A stretch of 64,000 bases of DNA from Sulfuricurvum sp. (GTDB lineage: Bacteria > Campylobacterota > Campylobacteria > Campylobacterales > Sulfurimonadaceae), in contig NZ_JAQTUH010000001.1 in NCBI RefSeq assembly GCF_028710345.1, positions 372,001-436,000 of the forward strand, written 5' to 3'. How positions within the stretch are numbered: position 1 is the first letter of the stretch; each line of letters opens with the position of its first letter. Both the position numbers and the translations under genes were made by a program. The notes beneath the pieces are model-generated. The model had not been told where the DNA came from, searched no databases, and saw only the letters and a program-made list of their open reading frames with translations. Positions 25,870 to 33,845 of this stretch are shown piece after piece.

Positions 25870-25932
25870 GATGGATCCCCGGGTCAAGCACGAGGATGAC
25901 GAAAGGCGTCATTCCCGCGAAGGCGGGAATCC
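25870..25932. repeat. Dispersed intergenic repeat, copy 2
   Basis: It contains GATGGATCCCCGGGTCAAGC (25870-25889) and then CGTCATTCCCGCG (25907-25919) with GGCGGGAATCC. These are the two blocks of 21636-21726 in opposite order. It closes the accessory block upstream of hydABC. Confidence 0.7.
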
Positions 25933-26063
25933 AGCTTTTATAAAAATTTAGAGTATGCAATATAATATTTCACCTTCATCTCTATTTGTCCTAAAATTAA
26001 ATAACAAACTAATTTATTAAATTAAATTTTATCTTTTAAATATTCGTTTAAGTTATCGAGGCA

Positions 26064-26086
26064 TACAATACTGAATGATTGTTCAT
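26064..26086 (+). promoter_or_regulatory. hydABC promoter with palindromic element shared with nikM
   Basis: A -10-like TACAAT (26064-26069) or AATACT (26067-26072) is followed by TGAATGATTGTTCA (26072-26085). The 18-mer TACTGAAT-R-A-Y-T-R-TTCAT (26069-26086) matches 43981-43998 upstream of the nickel importer at 15 of 18 positions. Placement at the promoter suggests a repressor or activator site; the binding protein is unknown. Confidence 0.6.
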
Positions 26087-26107
26087 TAATTATTTGAGGA
26101 GGGGATT

Positions 26108-27343
26108 ATGTCCGATAGAGTAGAAGCGGTTAAAAAGCTGTTCACTTCGAAAAGTTCGCGCGTCGAAACGAACAAAGGTGAGTCGTATTATCAAGACCTG
26201 TTCGAAAAATGTGAGGCGCGTCTGAATGAGATGCGTGCTCTTGCGCCAGCAAACAAACTCGATTTTAGCGATCTTTTAGAAGAGAACGGGATTGATCGAC
26301 GTGAGTTTATGAAATGGGCGAGTGCAACGACAGCGATGTTGATGCTCCCTCCTATGTTTACACCGCTTGTTGCGGACGCGGCGGTGATGATGAATCGCGC
26401 TCCTGTTATTTGGTTGGAACTTCAAGACTGTGCGGGTAACTCCGAAGCTCTTTTGCGTGCCGATGGACCGAAAATCGATGAGATTGTCCTCGACATCATC
26501 TCCCTCGAATTTCATGAAACGCTCCAAGCCGCTGCAGGTCATCAGGCTGAGAAACAGCTCGATGAAGCAATGGAACATTTCAAAGGTAAATACCTCCTTT
26601 TCGTAGAGGGTGCTATCCCTATGGGAATGGATGGTCAATACGGAACCATCGGGATTAAAGCCGAAACATTCCATGATCATCTCGTCCGCTGTGCTGAAAA
26701 TGCCGCTGCGGTTATCGCAGTCGGAAGCTGTGCGACATTTGGAGGGATTCCTGCTGCGGCTCCGAACCCTACGGGTGCTGTTGGAGTTATGGACGTTATC
26801 AAAAACAAACCTCTTATCAATATCCCCGCCTGTCCTGCGAACCCTGCCAATATGGTGGGTGTAATCTTGCACTATGTATTAACTGGACAAGTACCTGAAC
26901 TCGATTCACTTCTCCGTCCGAAATTTGCATTCGGTTATCGTATCCATGATAACTGCGAACGCCGTGCACACTTCGATGCGGGTGAATACGTCGAAGAGTG
27001 GGGCGATAAGGGTGCTCAAAACAACTTCTGTCTCTACAAAATGGGATGTAAAGGACCGATGACGTTTAATAACTGTTCTATCGTCCGTTACAACGAAGCG
27101 GTGAACTGGCCTATCGGGGTAGGACGCGGATGTATCGGTTGTTCGGAACCTGATTTTTGGGATAAATATGCGTATGAACGTCCGATGGCGGATGCTAAAA
27201 TCAAAGCACCGACGGGCGGCGTAGAGAAAAGTGTGGATGAATTCGGGTTGGGCATGTTGACCGCAGCCGGTATCGGTATTGCGATTCATGCAGCAGCAAG
27301 CGCCGTAGCAGGTAAACGAGAAGAAGGAGAGAGCCATGAGTAA
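26108..27343 (+). CDS. hydA: Membrane-bound [NiFe] hydrogenase small subunit
   Basis: This 411-residue iron-sulfur subunit of the periplasm-facing, quinone-reducing hydrogenase has a long hydrophilic N-terminus of 63 residues. It is followed by the Tat motif DRREFMK (Arg64-Arg65) and a hydrophobic stretch. The mature part has Cys108 in CAGNSE (Asn in place of the second proximal Cys), GSC, PACP, HDNCERR, CLYKMGCKGP and CIGC. A C-terminal hydrophobic helix (GLGMLTAAGIGIAIHAAASA) anchors it. A strong GAGGAGGGG precedes the ATG. It overlaps hydB by 8 nt and is clearly group 1, Wolinella/Helicobacter type. Confidence 0.95.
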   Translation: MSDRVEAVKKLFTSKSSRVETNKGESYYQDLFEKCEARLNEMRALAPANKLDFSDLLEENGIDRREFMKWASATTAMLMLPPMFTPLVADAAVMMNRAPVIWLELQDCAGNSEALLRADGPKIDEIVLDIISLEFHETLQAAAGHQAEKQLDEAMEHFKGKYLLFVEGAIPMGMDGQYGTIGIKAETFHDHLVRCAENAAAVIAVGSCATFGGIPAAAPNPTGAVGVMDVIKNKPLINIPACPANPANMVGVILHYVLTGQVPELDSLLRPKFAFGYRIHDNCERRAHFDAGEYVEEWGDKGAQNNFCLYKMGCKGPMTFNNCSIVRYNEAVNWPIGVGRGCIGCSEPDFWDKYAYERPMADAKIKAPTGGVEKSVDEFGLGMLTAAGIGIAIHAAASAVAGKREEGESHE

Positions 27344-29111
27344 GCACATTGTAGTAGACCCAATTACCCGTATTGAGGGGCATTTACGTATTGAAGCGGT
27401 TATTGATGACAACAATACGATTGTAGACGCGTACAGCGCATCGACAATGTTCCGTGGGATTGAAACGATTTTGCAAGGGCGTGATCCTCGTGACTGCGGA
27501 TTGTTGGCGATGCGTATTTGCGGTGTTTGTACCGGTACTCACTATCAACGCTCTATCGAAGCAGTAGAAGATGCGTTTGCTATTACGATTCCTAAGAATG
27601 CTCGTATCGTGCGTAACCTTATCCAAGGTGCGTTGTATGTGCACGACCATGTCGTCCATTTTTATCACCTCCATGCGCTCGATTTCGTGGATGTCGTCTC
27701 CGCACTCTCAGCTGATCCGGCTAAAACAGCGGCAGAAGCTCGTAAATGGGCAACCGTAGCAGGCTCAACGCCGTACATCGACGGTGAGAGCGAATTTAAA
27801 GCAATTCAAGAGCGTGTCGCAAAATTTGTTAAACAAGGGCGTTTGGGGATTTTCGGAAACGGTTATTGGGGTAATCCTCACTATAAACTCACTCCGGAAC
27901 AAAACCTTATCGGAGTTGCCCACTATTTGTTGGCACTTGACGTTCAACGCGATATGGCAAAAATGCAGGCGATTTTCGGGGGTAAAAACCCGCATCCGCA
28001 ATCTATCGTTGTCGGTGGGGTAACCTGTGTTCAGGATATTCAAAACCCTGCACGTCTTGCATTGTTTAAATCGCTCCTTCTTCAAGGGACGAAGTTTGTT
28101 AAAGAAGCCTATTTGCCAGACGTTTACATGGCGGGAACGATGTATGCGGGTGAAGCAACAGACTCTAAAGCAACTTTCAGTGAATTGATGGGGGGCAAAG
28201 GGGTCGGTGGAACCGGCGGCGGATTGCTCAACTTTATGAGTTACGGAGATTTCCGTCTCGATGATACAGGATTCTATAAATCAGCACTTCTCTTCCCTAA
28301 AGGGGTCGTGATGGGTGGAGATATCTCCAAAGTCCTTCCGTTGGATGAAGCAAAAATCATGGAAGACGTGACCCACTCATGGTATAAAGGGGATAAACCT
28401 CTCCATCCGTATGATGGGCAAACAATCCCAGAATATACAGGTCTTGATCGCAAAGAAGATGGAAACGCCTATCTTAAAACCAAAGAGAAATACAGCTGGA
28501 TTAAATCACCGATTTATAACGATGCTCGCGTCGAAGTAGGGCCGTTGGCACGTATGGTTATCGGTGTGGCGGCTAAAGATGAGCGTATTACCAAATACGT
28601 GACCAACTTCCTCAAACGGGGTAATCTTCCGGTTACTGTCCTCTTTAGTACCGTTGGACGTACTGCGGCTCGCGCCGTTGAGACGGAACTTATGGCGGAT
28701 GTGATGGTGGAGTGGATTGATGAACTCGCTAAAAACGTTTTATCGGGTGATAAAAGCACATGGACTGATTTTGACTTTGATAAAGTCAGTGTGAGTGCAA
28801 AAGGTCGCGGTATGGCGGAAGCACCTCGTGGAGCACTCGGTCACTGGGTAAGCATCGCTGATGGTAAAGTAGCGAATTATCAAGCTATCGTTCCATCGAC
28901 ATGGAATGCGGCACCACGTGATCATAAAAATCGTTTGGGTGCGTATGAAGCGAGTTTGATCGGGACGAAAGTAGCCAACCCTGAACAACCGTTGGAGATA
29001 GTACGTACTATTCACAGTTTTGACCCTTGTATCGCTTGTGCGGTTCACGTTGTCGATACCAAAGGTAAAGAGCTTGCTGTTTACAAAGTAGATACTTCCT
29101 GTAGTATCTAA
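27336..29111 (+). CDS. hydB: Membrane-bound [NiFe] hydrogenase large subunit
   Basis: This 591-residue catalytic subunit has NiFe ligands Cys62/Cys65 in RICGVC and Cys565/Cys568 in DPCIACAVH. A 20-residue C-terminal tail (ending YKVDTSCSI) is to be cut after His571 by a dedicated protease before Tat export with HydA. It has no signal of its own and is carried piggyback. The nearest candidates for the protease are at 37991 and 38548. The sequence is very similar to the large subunit at 19918. Confidence 0.96.
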   Translation: MSKHIVVDPITRIEGHLRIEAVIDDNNTIVDAYSASTMFRGIETILQGRDPRDCGLLAMRICGVCTGTHYQRSIEAVEDAFAITIPKNARIVRNLIQGALYVHDHVVHFYHLHALDFVDVVSALSADPAKTAAEARKWATVAGSTPYIDGESEFKAIQERVAKFVKQGRLGIFGNGYWGNPHYKLTPEQNLIGVAHYLLALDVQRDMAKMQAIFGGKNPHPQSIVVGGVTCVQDIQNPARLALFKSLLLQGTKFVKEAYLPDVYMAGTMYAGEATDSKATFSELMGGKGVGGTGGGLLNFMSYGDFRLDDTGFYKSALLFPKGVVMGGDISKVLPLDEAKIMEDVTHSWYKGDKPLHPYDGQTIPEYTGLDRKEDGNAYLKTKEKYSWIKSPIYNDARVEVGPLARMVIGVAAKDERITKYVTNFLKRGNLPVTVLFSTVGRTAARAVETELMADVMVEWIDELAKNVLSGDKSTWTDFDFDKVSVSAKGRGMAEAPRGALGHWVSIADGKVANYQAIVPSTWNAAPRDHKNRLGAYEASLIGTKVANPEQPLEIVRTIHSFDPCIACAVHVVDTKGKELAVYKVDTSCSI

Positions 29112-29121
29112 GGAGAGCATT

Positions 29122-29814
29122 ATGAGCTACAAACAAGTTAAACGGATGACTCCCGCCATGCGGATCATCCACTGGGTGAATGCGTTTAGTATGATTGGTG
29201 CTGTCATAACAGGGCTTTATATCGGTCATCCGTACTATCAAACGTTCATCGCTGATGGTGCAGTCGATAAATATGTGATGGCATGGAATCGTTACGGGCA
29301 CTTTATGATTGCGATTATTTTTGATGTTACATCGGTGATCATCGCCTATTTGTATTTTTTCAGCCGTTTTGAAAAACCGTATAAAAAATTGATACCCAAT
29401 GGAAAAAATGTAACTGAATTTATTGCCGTTTTGGTCAATTTATTGACGCTAAATCGTAGTAAAAAATTTGATTCATCGCATGCAGACAGTTTTAATACCG
29501 TCTATTTTACGATTTTTCATATACTGCTCATTTGGATGCTTCTCACAGGGCTACAAATGTATGTACATGGATTGGAATCGGGAATCAGCTCTATCGGGGC
29601 ATGGTGGCCGTGGTTGTTGCATATTGCAACCGATTGGACGATTCCATTTACGGGCGGAACATTGATGGATGTCCGTATTTCACATCATGAAACTATGTGG
29701 TGGATTATCTGCTGGGTCGTGTTTCATATCTACTACCAAGTGTGGAGAACGATTTTCTGGAAAGAAGGCGATATTGCCATCGTTATCGGCGGTTCTAAAT
29801 TCGTCAAAGAATAA
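29122..29814 (+). CDS. hydC: Hydrogenase cytochrome b subunit
   Basis: This 230-residue integral membrane di-heme cytochrome b hands electrons from HydA to menaquinone. It has about four or five membrane helices with candidate heme His residues in MRIIHWVNAFSMIGA, GHFMIAIIFDV, FHILLIW and HHETMWWIICWVVFHIYYQV. AAGGAGAG lies before the ATG, 10 nt after hydB. It completes the H2:quinone module. No hydD follows directly, unlike in Helicobacter and Wolinella. Confidence 0.93.
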   Translation: MSYKQVKRMTPAMRIIHWVNAFSMIGAVITGLYIGHPYYQTFIADGAVDKYVMAWNRYGHFMIAIIFDVTSVIIAYLYFFSRFEKPYKKLIPNGKNVTEFIAVLVNLLTLNRSKKFDSSHADSFNTVYFTIFHILLIWMLLTGLQMYVHGLESGISSIGAWWPWLLHIATDWTIPFTGGTLMDVRISHHETMWWIICWVVFHIYYQVWRTIFWKEGDIAIVIGGSKFVKE

Positions 29815-29851
29815 TTTAGCGAGTTAATTCTGTCATCGTGAACTCGTCACC

Positions 29852-29904
29852 CTGAACTTGATTCAGGGTCTCATAATTAGATGCTGAATCAAGTTCAGCA
29901 TGAC
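29852..29904. repeat. Dispersed palindromic repeat (CTGAATCAAGTTCAG family), two inverted units
   Basis: CTGAACTTGATTCAG (29852-29866) and its reverse complement CTGAATCAAGTTCAG (29884-29898) each lie in a longer palindrome, CCCTGAA/TTCAGGG and ATGCTGAA/TTCAGCAT. The second unit recurs at 36892-36906. The element fills the gap between hydC and the hydE-like gene and might act as a terminator hairpin. Confidence 0.75.
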
Positions 29905-30003
29905 AAATGTTAGTACAAGATGACAGAAAAAAATAGTCTTTTTATCACTTTCAAATGTGAATGTGGTCAAAGTACTATACTTTAAAATGATCAAAGGTCC
30001 ATC

Positions 30004-31926
30004 ATGGCATTCGCATTGGAGTTGATAACTCCGTTCTCCCAACCCACGATTAAAAATTATGTTATCTCCATTATTCGCTCTTTCGGACTCAAAGCGGTCG
30101 TTCATCAACAAAAAAACAAAATTATTTGCGCGTTTGATAAGAGTGACGAGAAGCTTCAGGGATGTTTGGAAGTGATTGCTAATACGTTGCCCGCTTCGTG
30201 TTTTATGAGTAGCTCACAGCACTATGAGCTAGAGGGGGAACCCGAATCAATTCCTGATTTCGATGTGGAATATCCGCCGTCACTCGGATTATGCCCCTCG
30301 TGTCAAAAAGAGATGTTCGATCCCTCCTCAAAACGGTACTATTACCCTTTTACCCACTGTACCCATTGCGGTGGGCAATACGGTTTTTTTGAAAAGTATC
30401 CGTACTTGCGCGAAAACACTGCATTAAAGTATCTTGTACCGTGTCCTGTATGTGAAGAAGAGAGCAAAAGCTTTGGGCGTCGTGAAAAGCAGGTTCTGAA
30501 CTCTTGTCACTCTTGCGGCATCCCTGTCAAACTGATTCACAAAGATAAAGAGCGCTATGCGAACGATGCGGGGAGTTTTAGAACGTTGTTTGAAGTTGCC
30601 GCCAAAGCGTTGCGTGATGGCAAAACACTCCTCATGAAAACAACGATGGGGTATCGGTTGTTTGAACGCTTAGACAAGCTTCCTCAAGGCTCCGTATTAA
30701 TGCTCTCTAATGCGATGAAAATCACCGACTATTGCTCTCTCATCAATGATGAGTTTAACGCATTACTCAGTATTGAGCGTCCGATTTTACACGTAGCACT
30801 CAAAGATGAAGCACTGCGCGAGACATTCGGAGCTTCGGTGGATGTCAAATACCCTGATGAGGGTTTCTCTATTCTTCTCGCTAAAGAGCTGAGCCTTTTA
30901 GGGATTGATTTTATCGCGTATACCTCTTTAGAAGAGCCATGTGAAGCCGATTTTGTAATGGATTTTGATTTAGAACTCAATCATCAAAGCGATATGCGAT
31001 TGTTTATCAACAAGGACATTAAATTTATCGCTTCAGGGGAGAGGGTTTCGTTTCCCTCTCGTTTAGCATATGGAGCTGATACTCTGAGCATCGCACATGG
31101 TCTTGTTGGTATCAGAGATGAGCGAGGAGTACTGTTCGATCAAATCGGTCGCTTTGAGAGCGCATCAACGCTGAAAGTCAATCAATTGGACTCTGAAACA
31201 CCTGCCGTAGAATCGGCTAACTTTCATCCGATAAGTGCCGATGAAGCCTCGTTTATGTCGGTGATCGCCGAGCATAATAAATTCGGAACCAAAGTCGTGG
31301 GTGCTTATTTCGAGGGGGAACCGTCGTTTCTCTATTATGACGGCAAAAAAGTGATTCGGGTTGTCCCTCCGAAACACTTTAGTGGGAGCGGTATCATCGA
31401 AGAAATGCGAGGATTACGCGAGGGGTCGGATCGCCTTATCGAGAGTGTCGAAAAAAACCATCCGCAGTTGCATGAAATTTTAATGAGAATCGAAAATAGC
31501 AATGTGAATCTTTTTGAAGCGACAGCGATGATTTTGGGTCTTCCTGAGGAGAGTTTCGAGGGAGTTGTAAAAGAGGCTTTGAAGTTTATCGGTAAAGGGG
31601 GGCTCCAAATCGATACCAAGGTGGAGGATAACCGTTTCAACCATGTTGCCTTTTTGGCAAGTATCATCAGTTATCGCCTCGCGGGTGTCGGTTCAGTGTA
31701 TTTAAGCTATTCAATTTTCGAATCTTTTGGAGATTATTTTAGTGAACTCCTCACAGAAATAAAAGGGAAAACAAAAGCAACCGATATCGTGTTGTGCGGG
31801 TCGTATTTTGCAGGACAGTCGCTCTTTAGTCGTTTACAAAGAAATTTGAAAGCAACTCCGATTTTGATGAATCGAAGTTACCCGATAGGGAAGGAAAATT
31901 GTGTTGTCGGTGGAGTCTTTTTATGA
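30004..31926 (+). CDS. hydE: HypF-related hydrogenase accessory protein (HydE-like)
   Basis: This 640-residue protein has a HypF-type zinc-finger region near residues 100-170: LCPSCQKEMFDP, HCTHCGGQYGF, VPCPVCEEE and CHSCGIPV. YrdC-like and Kae1/HypF-C-like parts follow, but with the usual active-site motifs eroded. The acylphosphatase-like N-terminus is not recognisable. The layout and position after hydABC match HydE of Wolinella and Helicobacter, which is needed for that enzyme. A true HypF is encoded at 33846, so this paralogue has a separate, uncertain role. The symbol is by position and resemblance. Confidence 0.65.
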   Translation: MAFALELITPFSQPTIKNYVISIIRSFGLKAVVHQQKNKIICAFDKSDEKLQGCLEVIANTLPASCFMSSSQHYELEGEPESIPDFDVEYPPSLGLCPSCQKEMFDPSSKRYYYPFTHCTHCGGQYGFFEKYPYLRENTALKYLVPCPVCEEESKSFGRREKQVLNSCHSCGIPVKLIHKDKERYANDAGSFRTLFEVAAKALRDGKTLLMKTTMGYRLFERLDKLPQGSVLMLSNAMKITDYCSLINDEFNALLSIERPILHVALKDEALRETFGASVDVKYPDEGFSILLAKELSLLGIDFIAYTSLEEPCEADFVMDFDLELNHQSDMRLFINKDIKFIASGERVSFPSRLAYGADTLSIAHGLVGIRDERGVLFDQIGRFESASTLKVNQLDSETPAVESANFHPISADEASFMSVIAEHNKFGTKVVGAYFEGEPSFLYYDGKKVIRVVPPKHFSGSGIIEEMRGLREGSDRLIESVEKNHPQLHEILMRIENSNVNLFEATAMILGLPEESFEGVVKEALKFIGKGGLQIDTKVEDNRFNHVAFLASIISYRLAGVGSVYLSYSIFESFGDYFSELLTEIKGKTKATDIVLCGSYFAGQSLFSRLQRNLKATPILMNRSYPIGKENCVVGGVFL

Positions 31927-31961
31927 TTAAAAAATAGACAGTCGTGAGATTAAAAAACTGT

Positions 31962-31967
31962 TATAAT
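31962..31967 (+). promoter_or_regulatory. -10 box of the chemoreceptor-hypF unit
   Basis: Consensus TATAAT lies about 40 nt before the ATG at 32008. It would drive the chemoreceptor and, 23 nt after it, hypF. Confidence 0.55.
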
Positions 31968-32007
31968 CTGTTTTAGTTATTTTAATTCTAAGCATGGAGC
32001 TTTGTAC

Positions 32008-33822
32008 ATGACCATACATAATCGACTTATGATGACGGCAGGATTAACCCTGTTGGTTCTTCTTATAGTGAGCTTTTTATCCTATTCTACAACTGAATCG
32101 GTTCGTATTAAAGGTGCAGCATACAATCAGATTGCCGATTCCAAAGATCTTATAGCCGATATACTTCCCCCTCCCGAATACATTATCGAAGCACGCTTAG
32201 CAAGTCTTGAACTCGTAGAAGATTCTAAAAAATTTGATAGTAATGTCAAACGAATTTCGAGTTTGGAGAAAGATTTTAAAGACCGCCAAGAATATTGGGA
32301 AAAAAGCGGGTTGGATTCGAAATTAAAATCGATGATTACCAGTGAAGCAAAAACGACGGCAGAACACTATTTTGCATTGGTCAACGATAAATTAATTCCT
32401 CTCGTTAAAGAGGGACGTATTGATGAAGCGCGAGCATTTGCACATGGGGATCTCGAAAAGGCGTTTGAAAAACATTTTGAGACTATTAATCCTATAGTTA
32501 AAGAAGCTACAGAACAAGCTAAAGCCAATGAAACAGCTGCGGATGGATTGGTCAGCTCAGGGCACGTAAAAATGGCTTTTGCTGCAATTGGTGGATTTAT
32601 TGTTGCTTTTCTCCTCTTTTTTCTTACAACACGACGTATCACTTCACGTTTGAGTGAATTTAAAAATGTAGCCGATGCTCTCTCCAGTGGAGATGCGGAT
32701 CTCTCTCGTCGTATTAACTTTGAAGGGCACGATGAGATTGTGGAAGTGGCAAACTCTTTTAACCGATTTTTGGACAAAGTAGCCGATATCGCCCGTGATG
32801 CACAGCGTGATGCACAGAGTTCACATGTTGCTAATGAAAAGGCTAAAAAAAGTCTTGTCCATTCTGAGATGATGATTAATCTCTCAGGTCATATGACAGG
32901 AGGGGCTGTGAGCGGAGCCAAAGATTTGCAAGAATCGGCACAACATGCAGTAGCTAGTTTAGGAAATGTAAATATCTTAAATGAATCAACTGCTGAAGTG
33001 GTAGCTGAGGTTAAAGAGAGTACGGGAGGAATTATTGATTCAATTAATCACATTTCTGAAATGATTAATGAAAATCGTGATAATGCTCAACAGTTGCAAA
33101 AAAGTATCGGTGACATATCTCAGGTGATTGCTTTGATTAAAGATATATCGGATCAAACCAATCTTTTAGCCTTGAATGCAGCGATTGAAGCAGCACGTGC
33201 AGGGGAGCATGGTCGTGGCTTTGCTGTTGTTGCTGATGAAGTACGAAAACTGGCTGAGCGTACTCAAAAAGCGACTTCTGAGGTAGAAATGTCGATTAAT
33301 ATGCTCAAACAAAGTGCCGGTTCGATGGTTGAGAGCAGTGAAACAACTGAAGAATATGCAGATGATTCGACCCGAAAACTTGATGCTTTTACGCAATCAT
33401 TGAGCGAGTTAATCGAAAAATCAGGGATTATTAAACGGGATAATCAGTTTATTTCGTATGAAATTTTTGGTATATTAGCAAAACTTGACCATTTAGTTTT
33501 TAAACTTAATGCTTACGGATCAATTTTTGATAATGAACTCAAAGCACAGTTTGGTGATCATCACGGATGTCGTTTGGGTAAATGGTATGAACATGGTGAT
33601 GGAAAAACTGCTTTTGGAAATACCAATGCGTATCGTCGACTTGAAGAGCCACATAAAATTATTCATGACAATGTTCTTCGTGCTTTAGAGTGTGTTAAAC
33701 GAGACGATTGTGTTGAACGTCGTGATGAACTTTCAGTCGCTTTTGGAGAGACAGAACGTCAAAGTACTATCCTTTTCGGGGTACTTAATGATATGATTAA
33801 CGAAGCTAGAGGAAAAGCGTAA
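32008..33822 (+). CDS. Methyl-accepting chemotaxis protein with C-terminal CZB domain
   Basis: This 604-residue chemoreceptor has a first membrane helix at ~5-27, a helical periplasmic sensor (four-helix type, ~30-180) and a second helix near 190-207. A HAMP domain follows, then the signalling domain with the hairpin tip [20 protein letters not shown] and [19 protein letters not shown]. The C-terminus is a CZB zinc-binding domain ([27 protein letters not shown]) with the expected three His and one Cys. CZB receptors respond to zinc and thiol or hypochlorous oxidation. ATG 32008 has GGAG eight nt upstream. Placement among hydrogenase genes suggests redox or energy taxis. Confidence 0.92.
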   Translation: MTIHNRLMMTAGLTLLVLLIVSFLSYSTTESVRIKGAAYNQIADSKDLIADILPPPEYIIEARLASLELVEDSKKFDSNVKRISSLEKDFKDRQEYWEKSGLDSKLKSMITSEAKTTAEHYFALVNDKLIPLVKEGRIDEARAFAHGDLEKAFEKHFETINPIVKEATEQAKANETAADGLVSSGHVKMAFAAIGGFIVAFLLFFLTTRRITSRLSEFKNVADALSSGDADLSRRINFEGHDEIVEVANSFNRFLDKVADIARDAQRDAQSSHVANEKAKKSLVHSEMMINLSGHMTGGAVSGAKDLQESAQHAVASLGNVNILNESTAEVVAEVKESTGGIIDSINHISEMINENRDNAQQLQKSIGDISQVIALIKDISDQTNLLALNAAIEAARAGEHGRGFAVVADEVRKLAERTQKATSEVEMSINMLKQSAGSMVESSETTEEYADDSTRKLDAFTQSLSELIEKSGIIKRDNQFISYEIFGILAKLDHLVFKLNAYGSIFDNELKAQFGDHHGCRLGKWYEHGDGKTAFGNTNAYRRLEEPHKIIHDNVLRALECVKRDDCVERRDELSVAFGETERQSTILFGVLNDMINEARGKA

Positions 33823-33845
33823 GTTTTATCCTAACAGGAGAAAAG

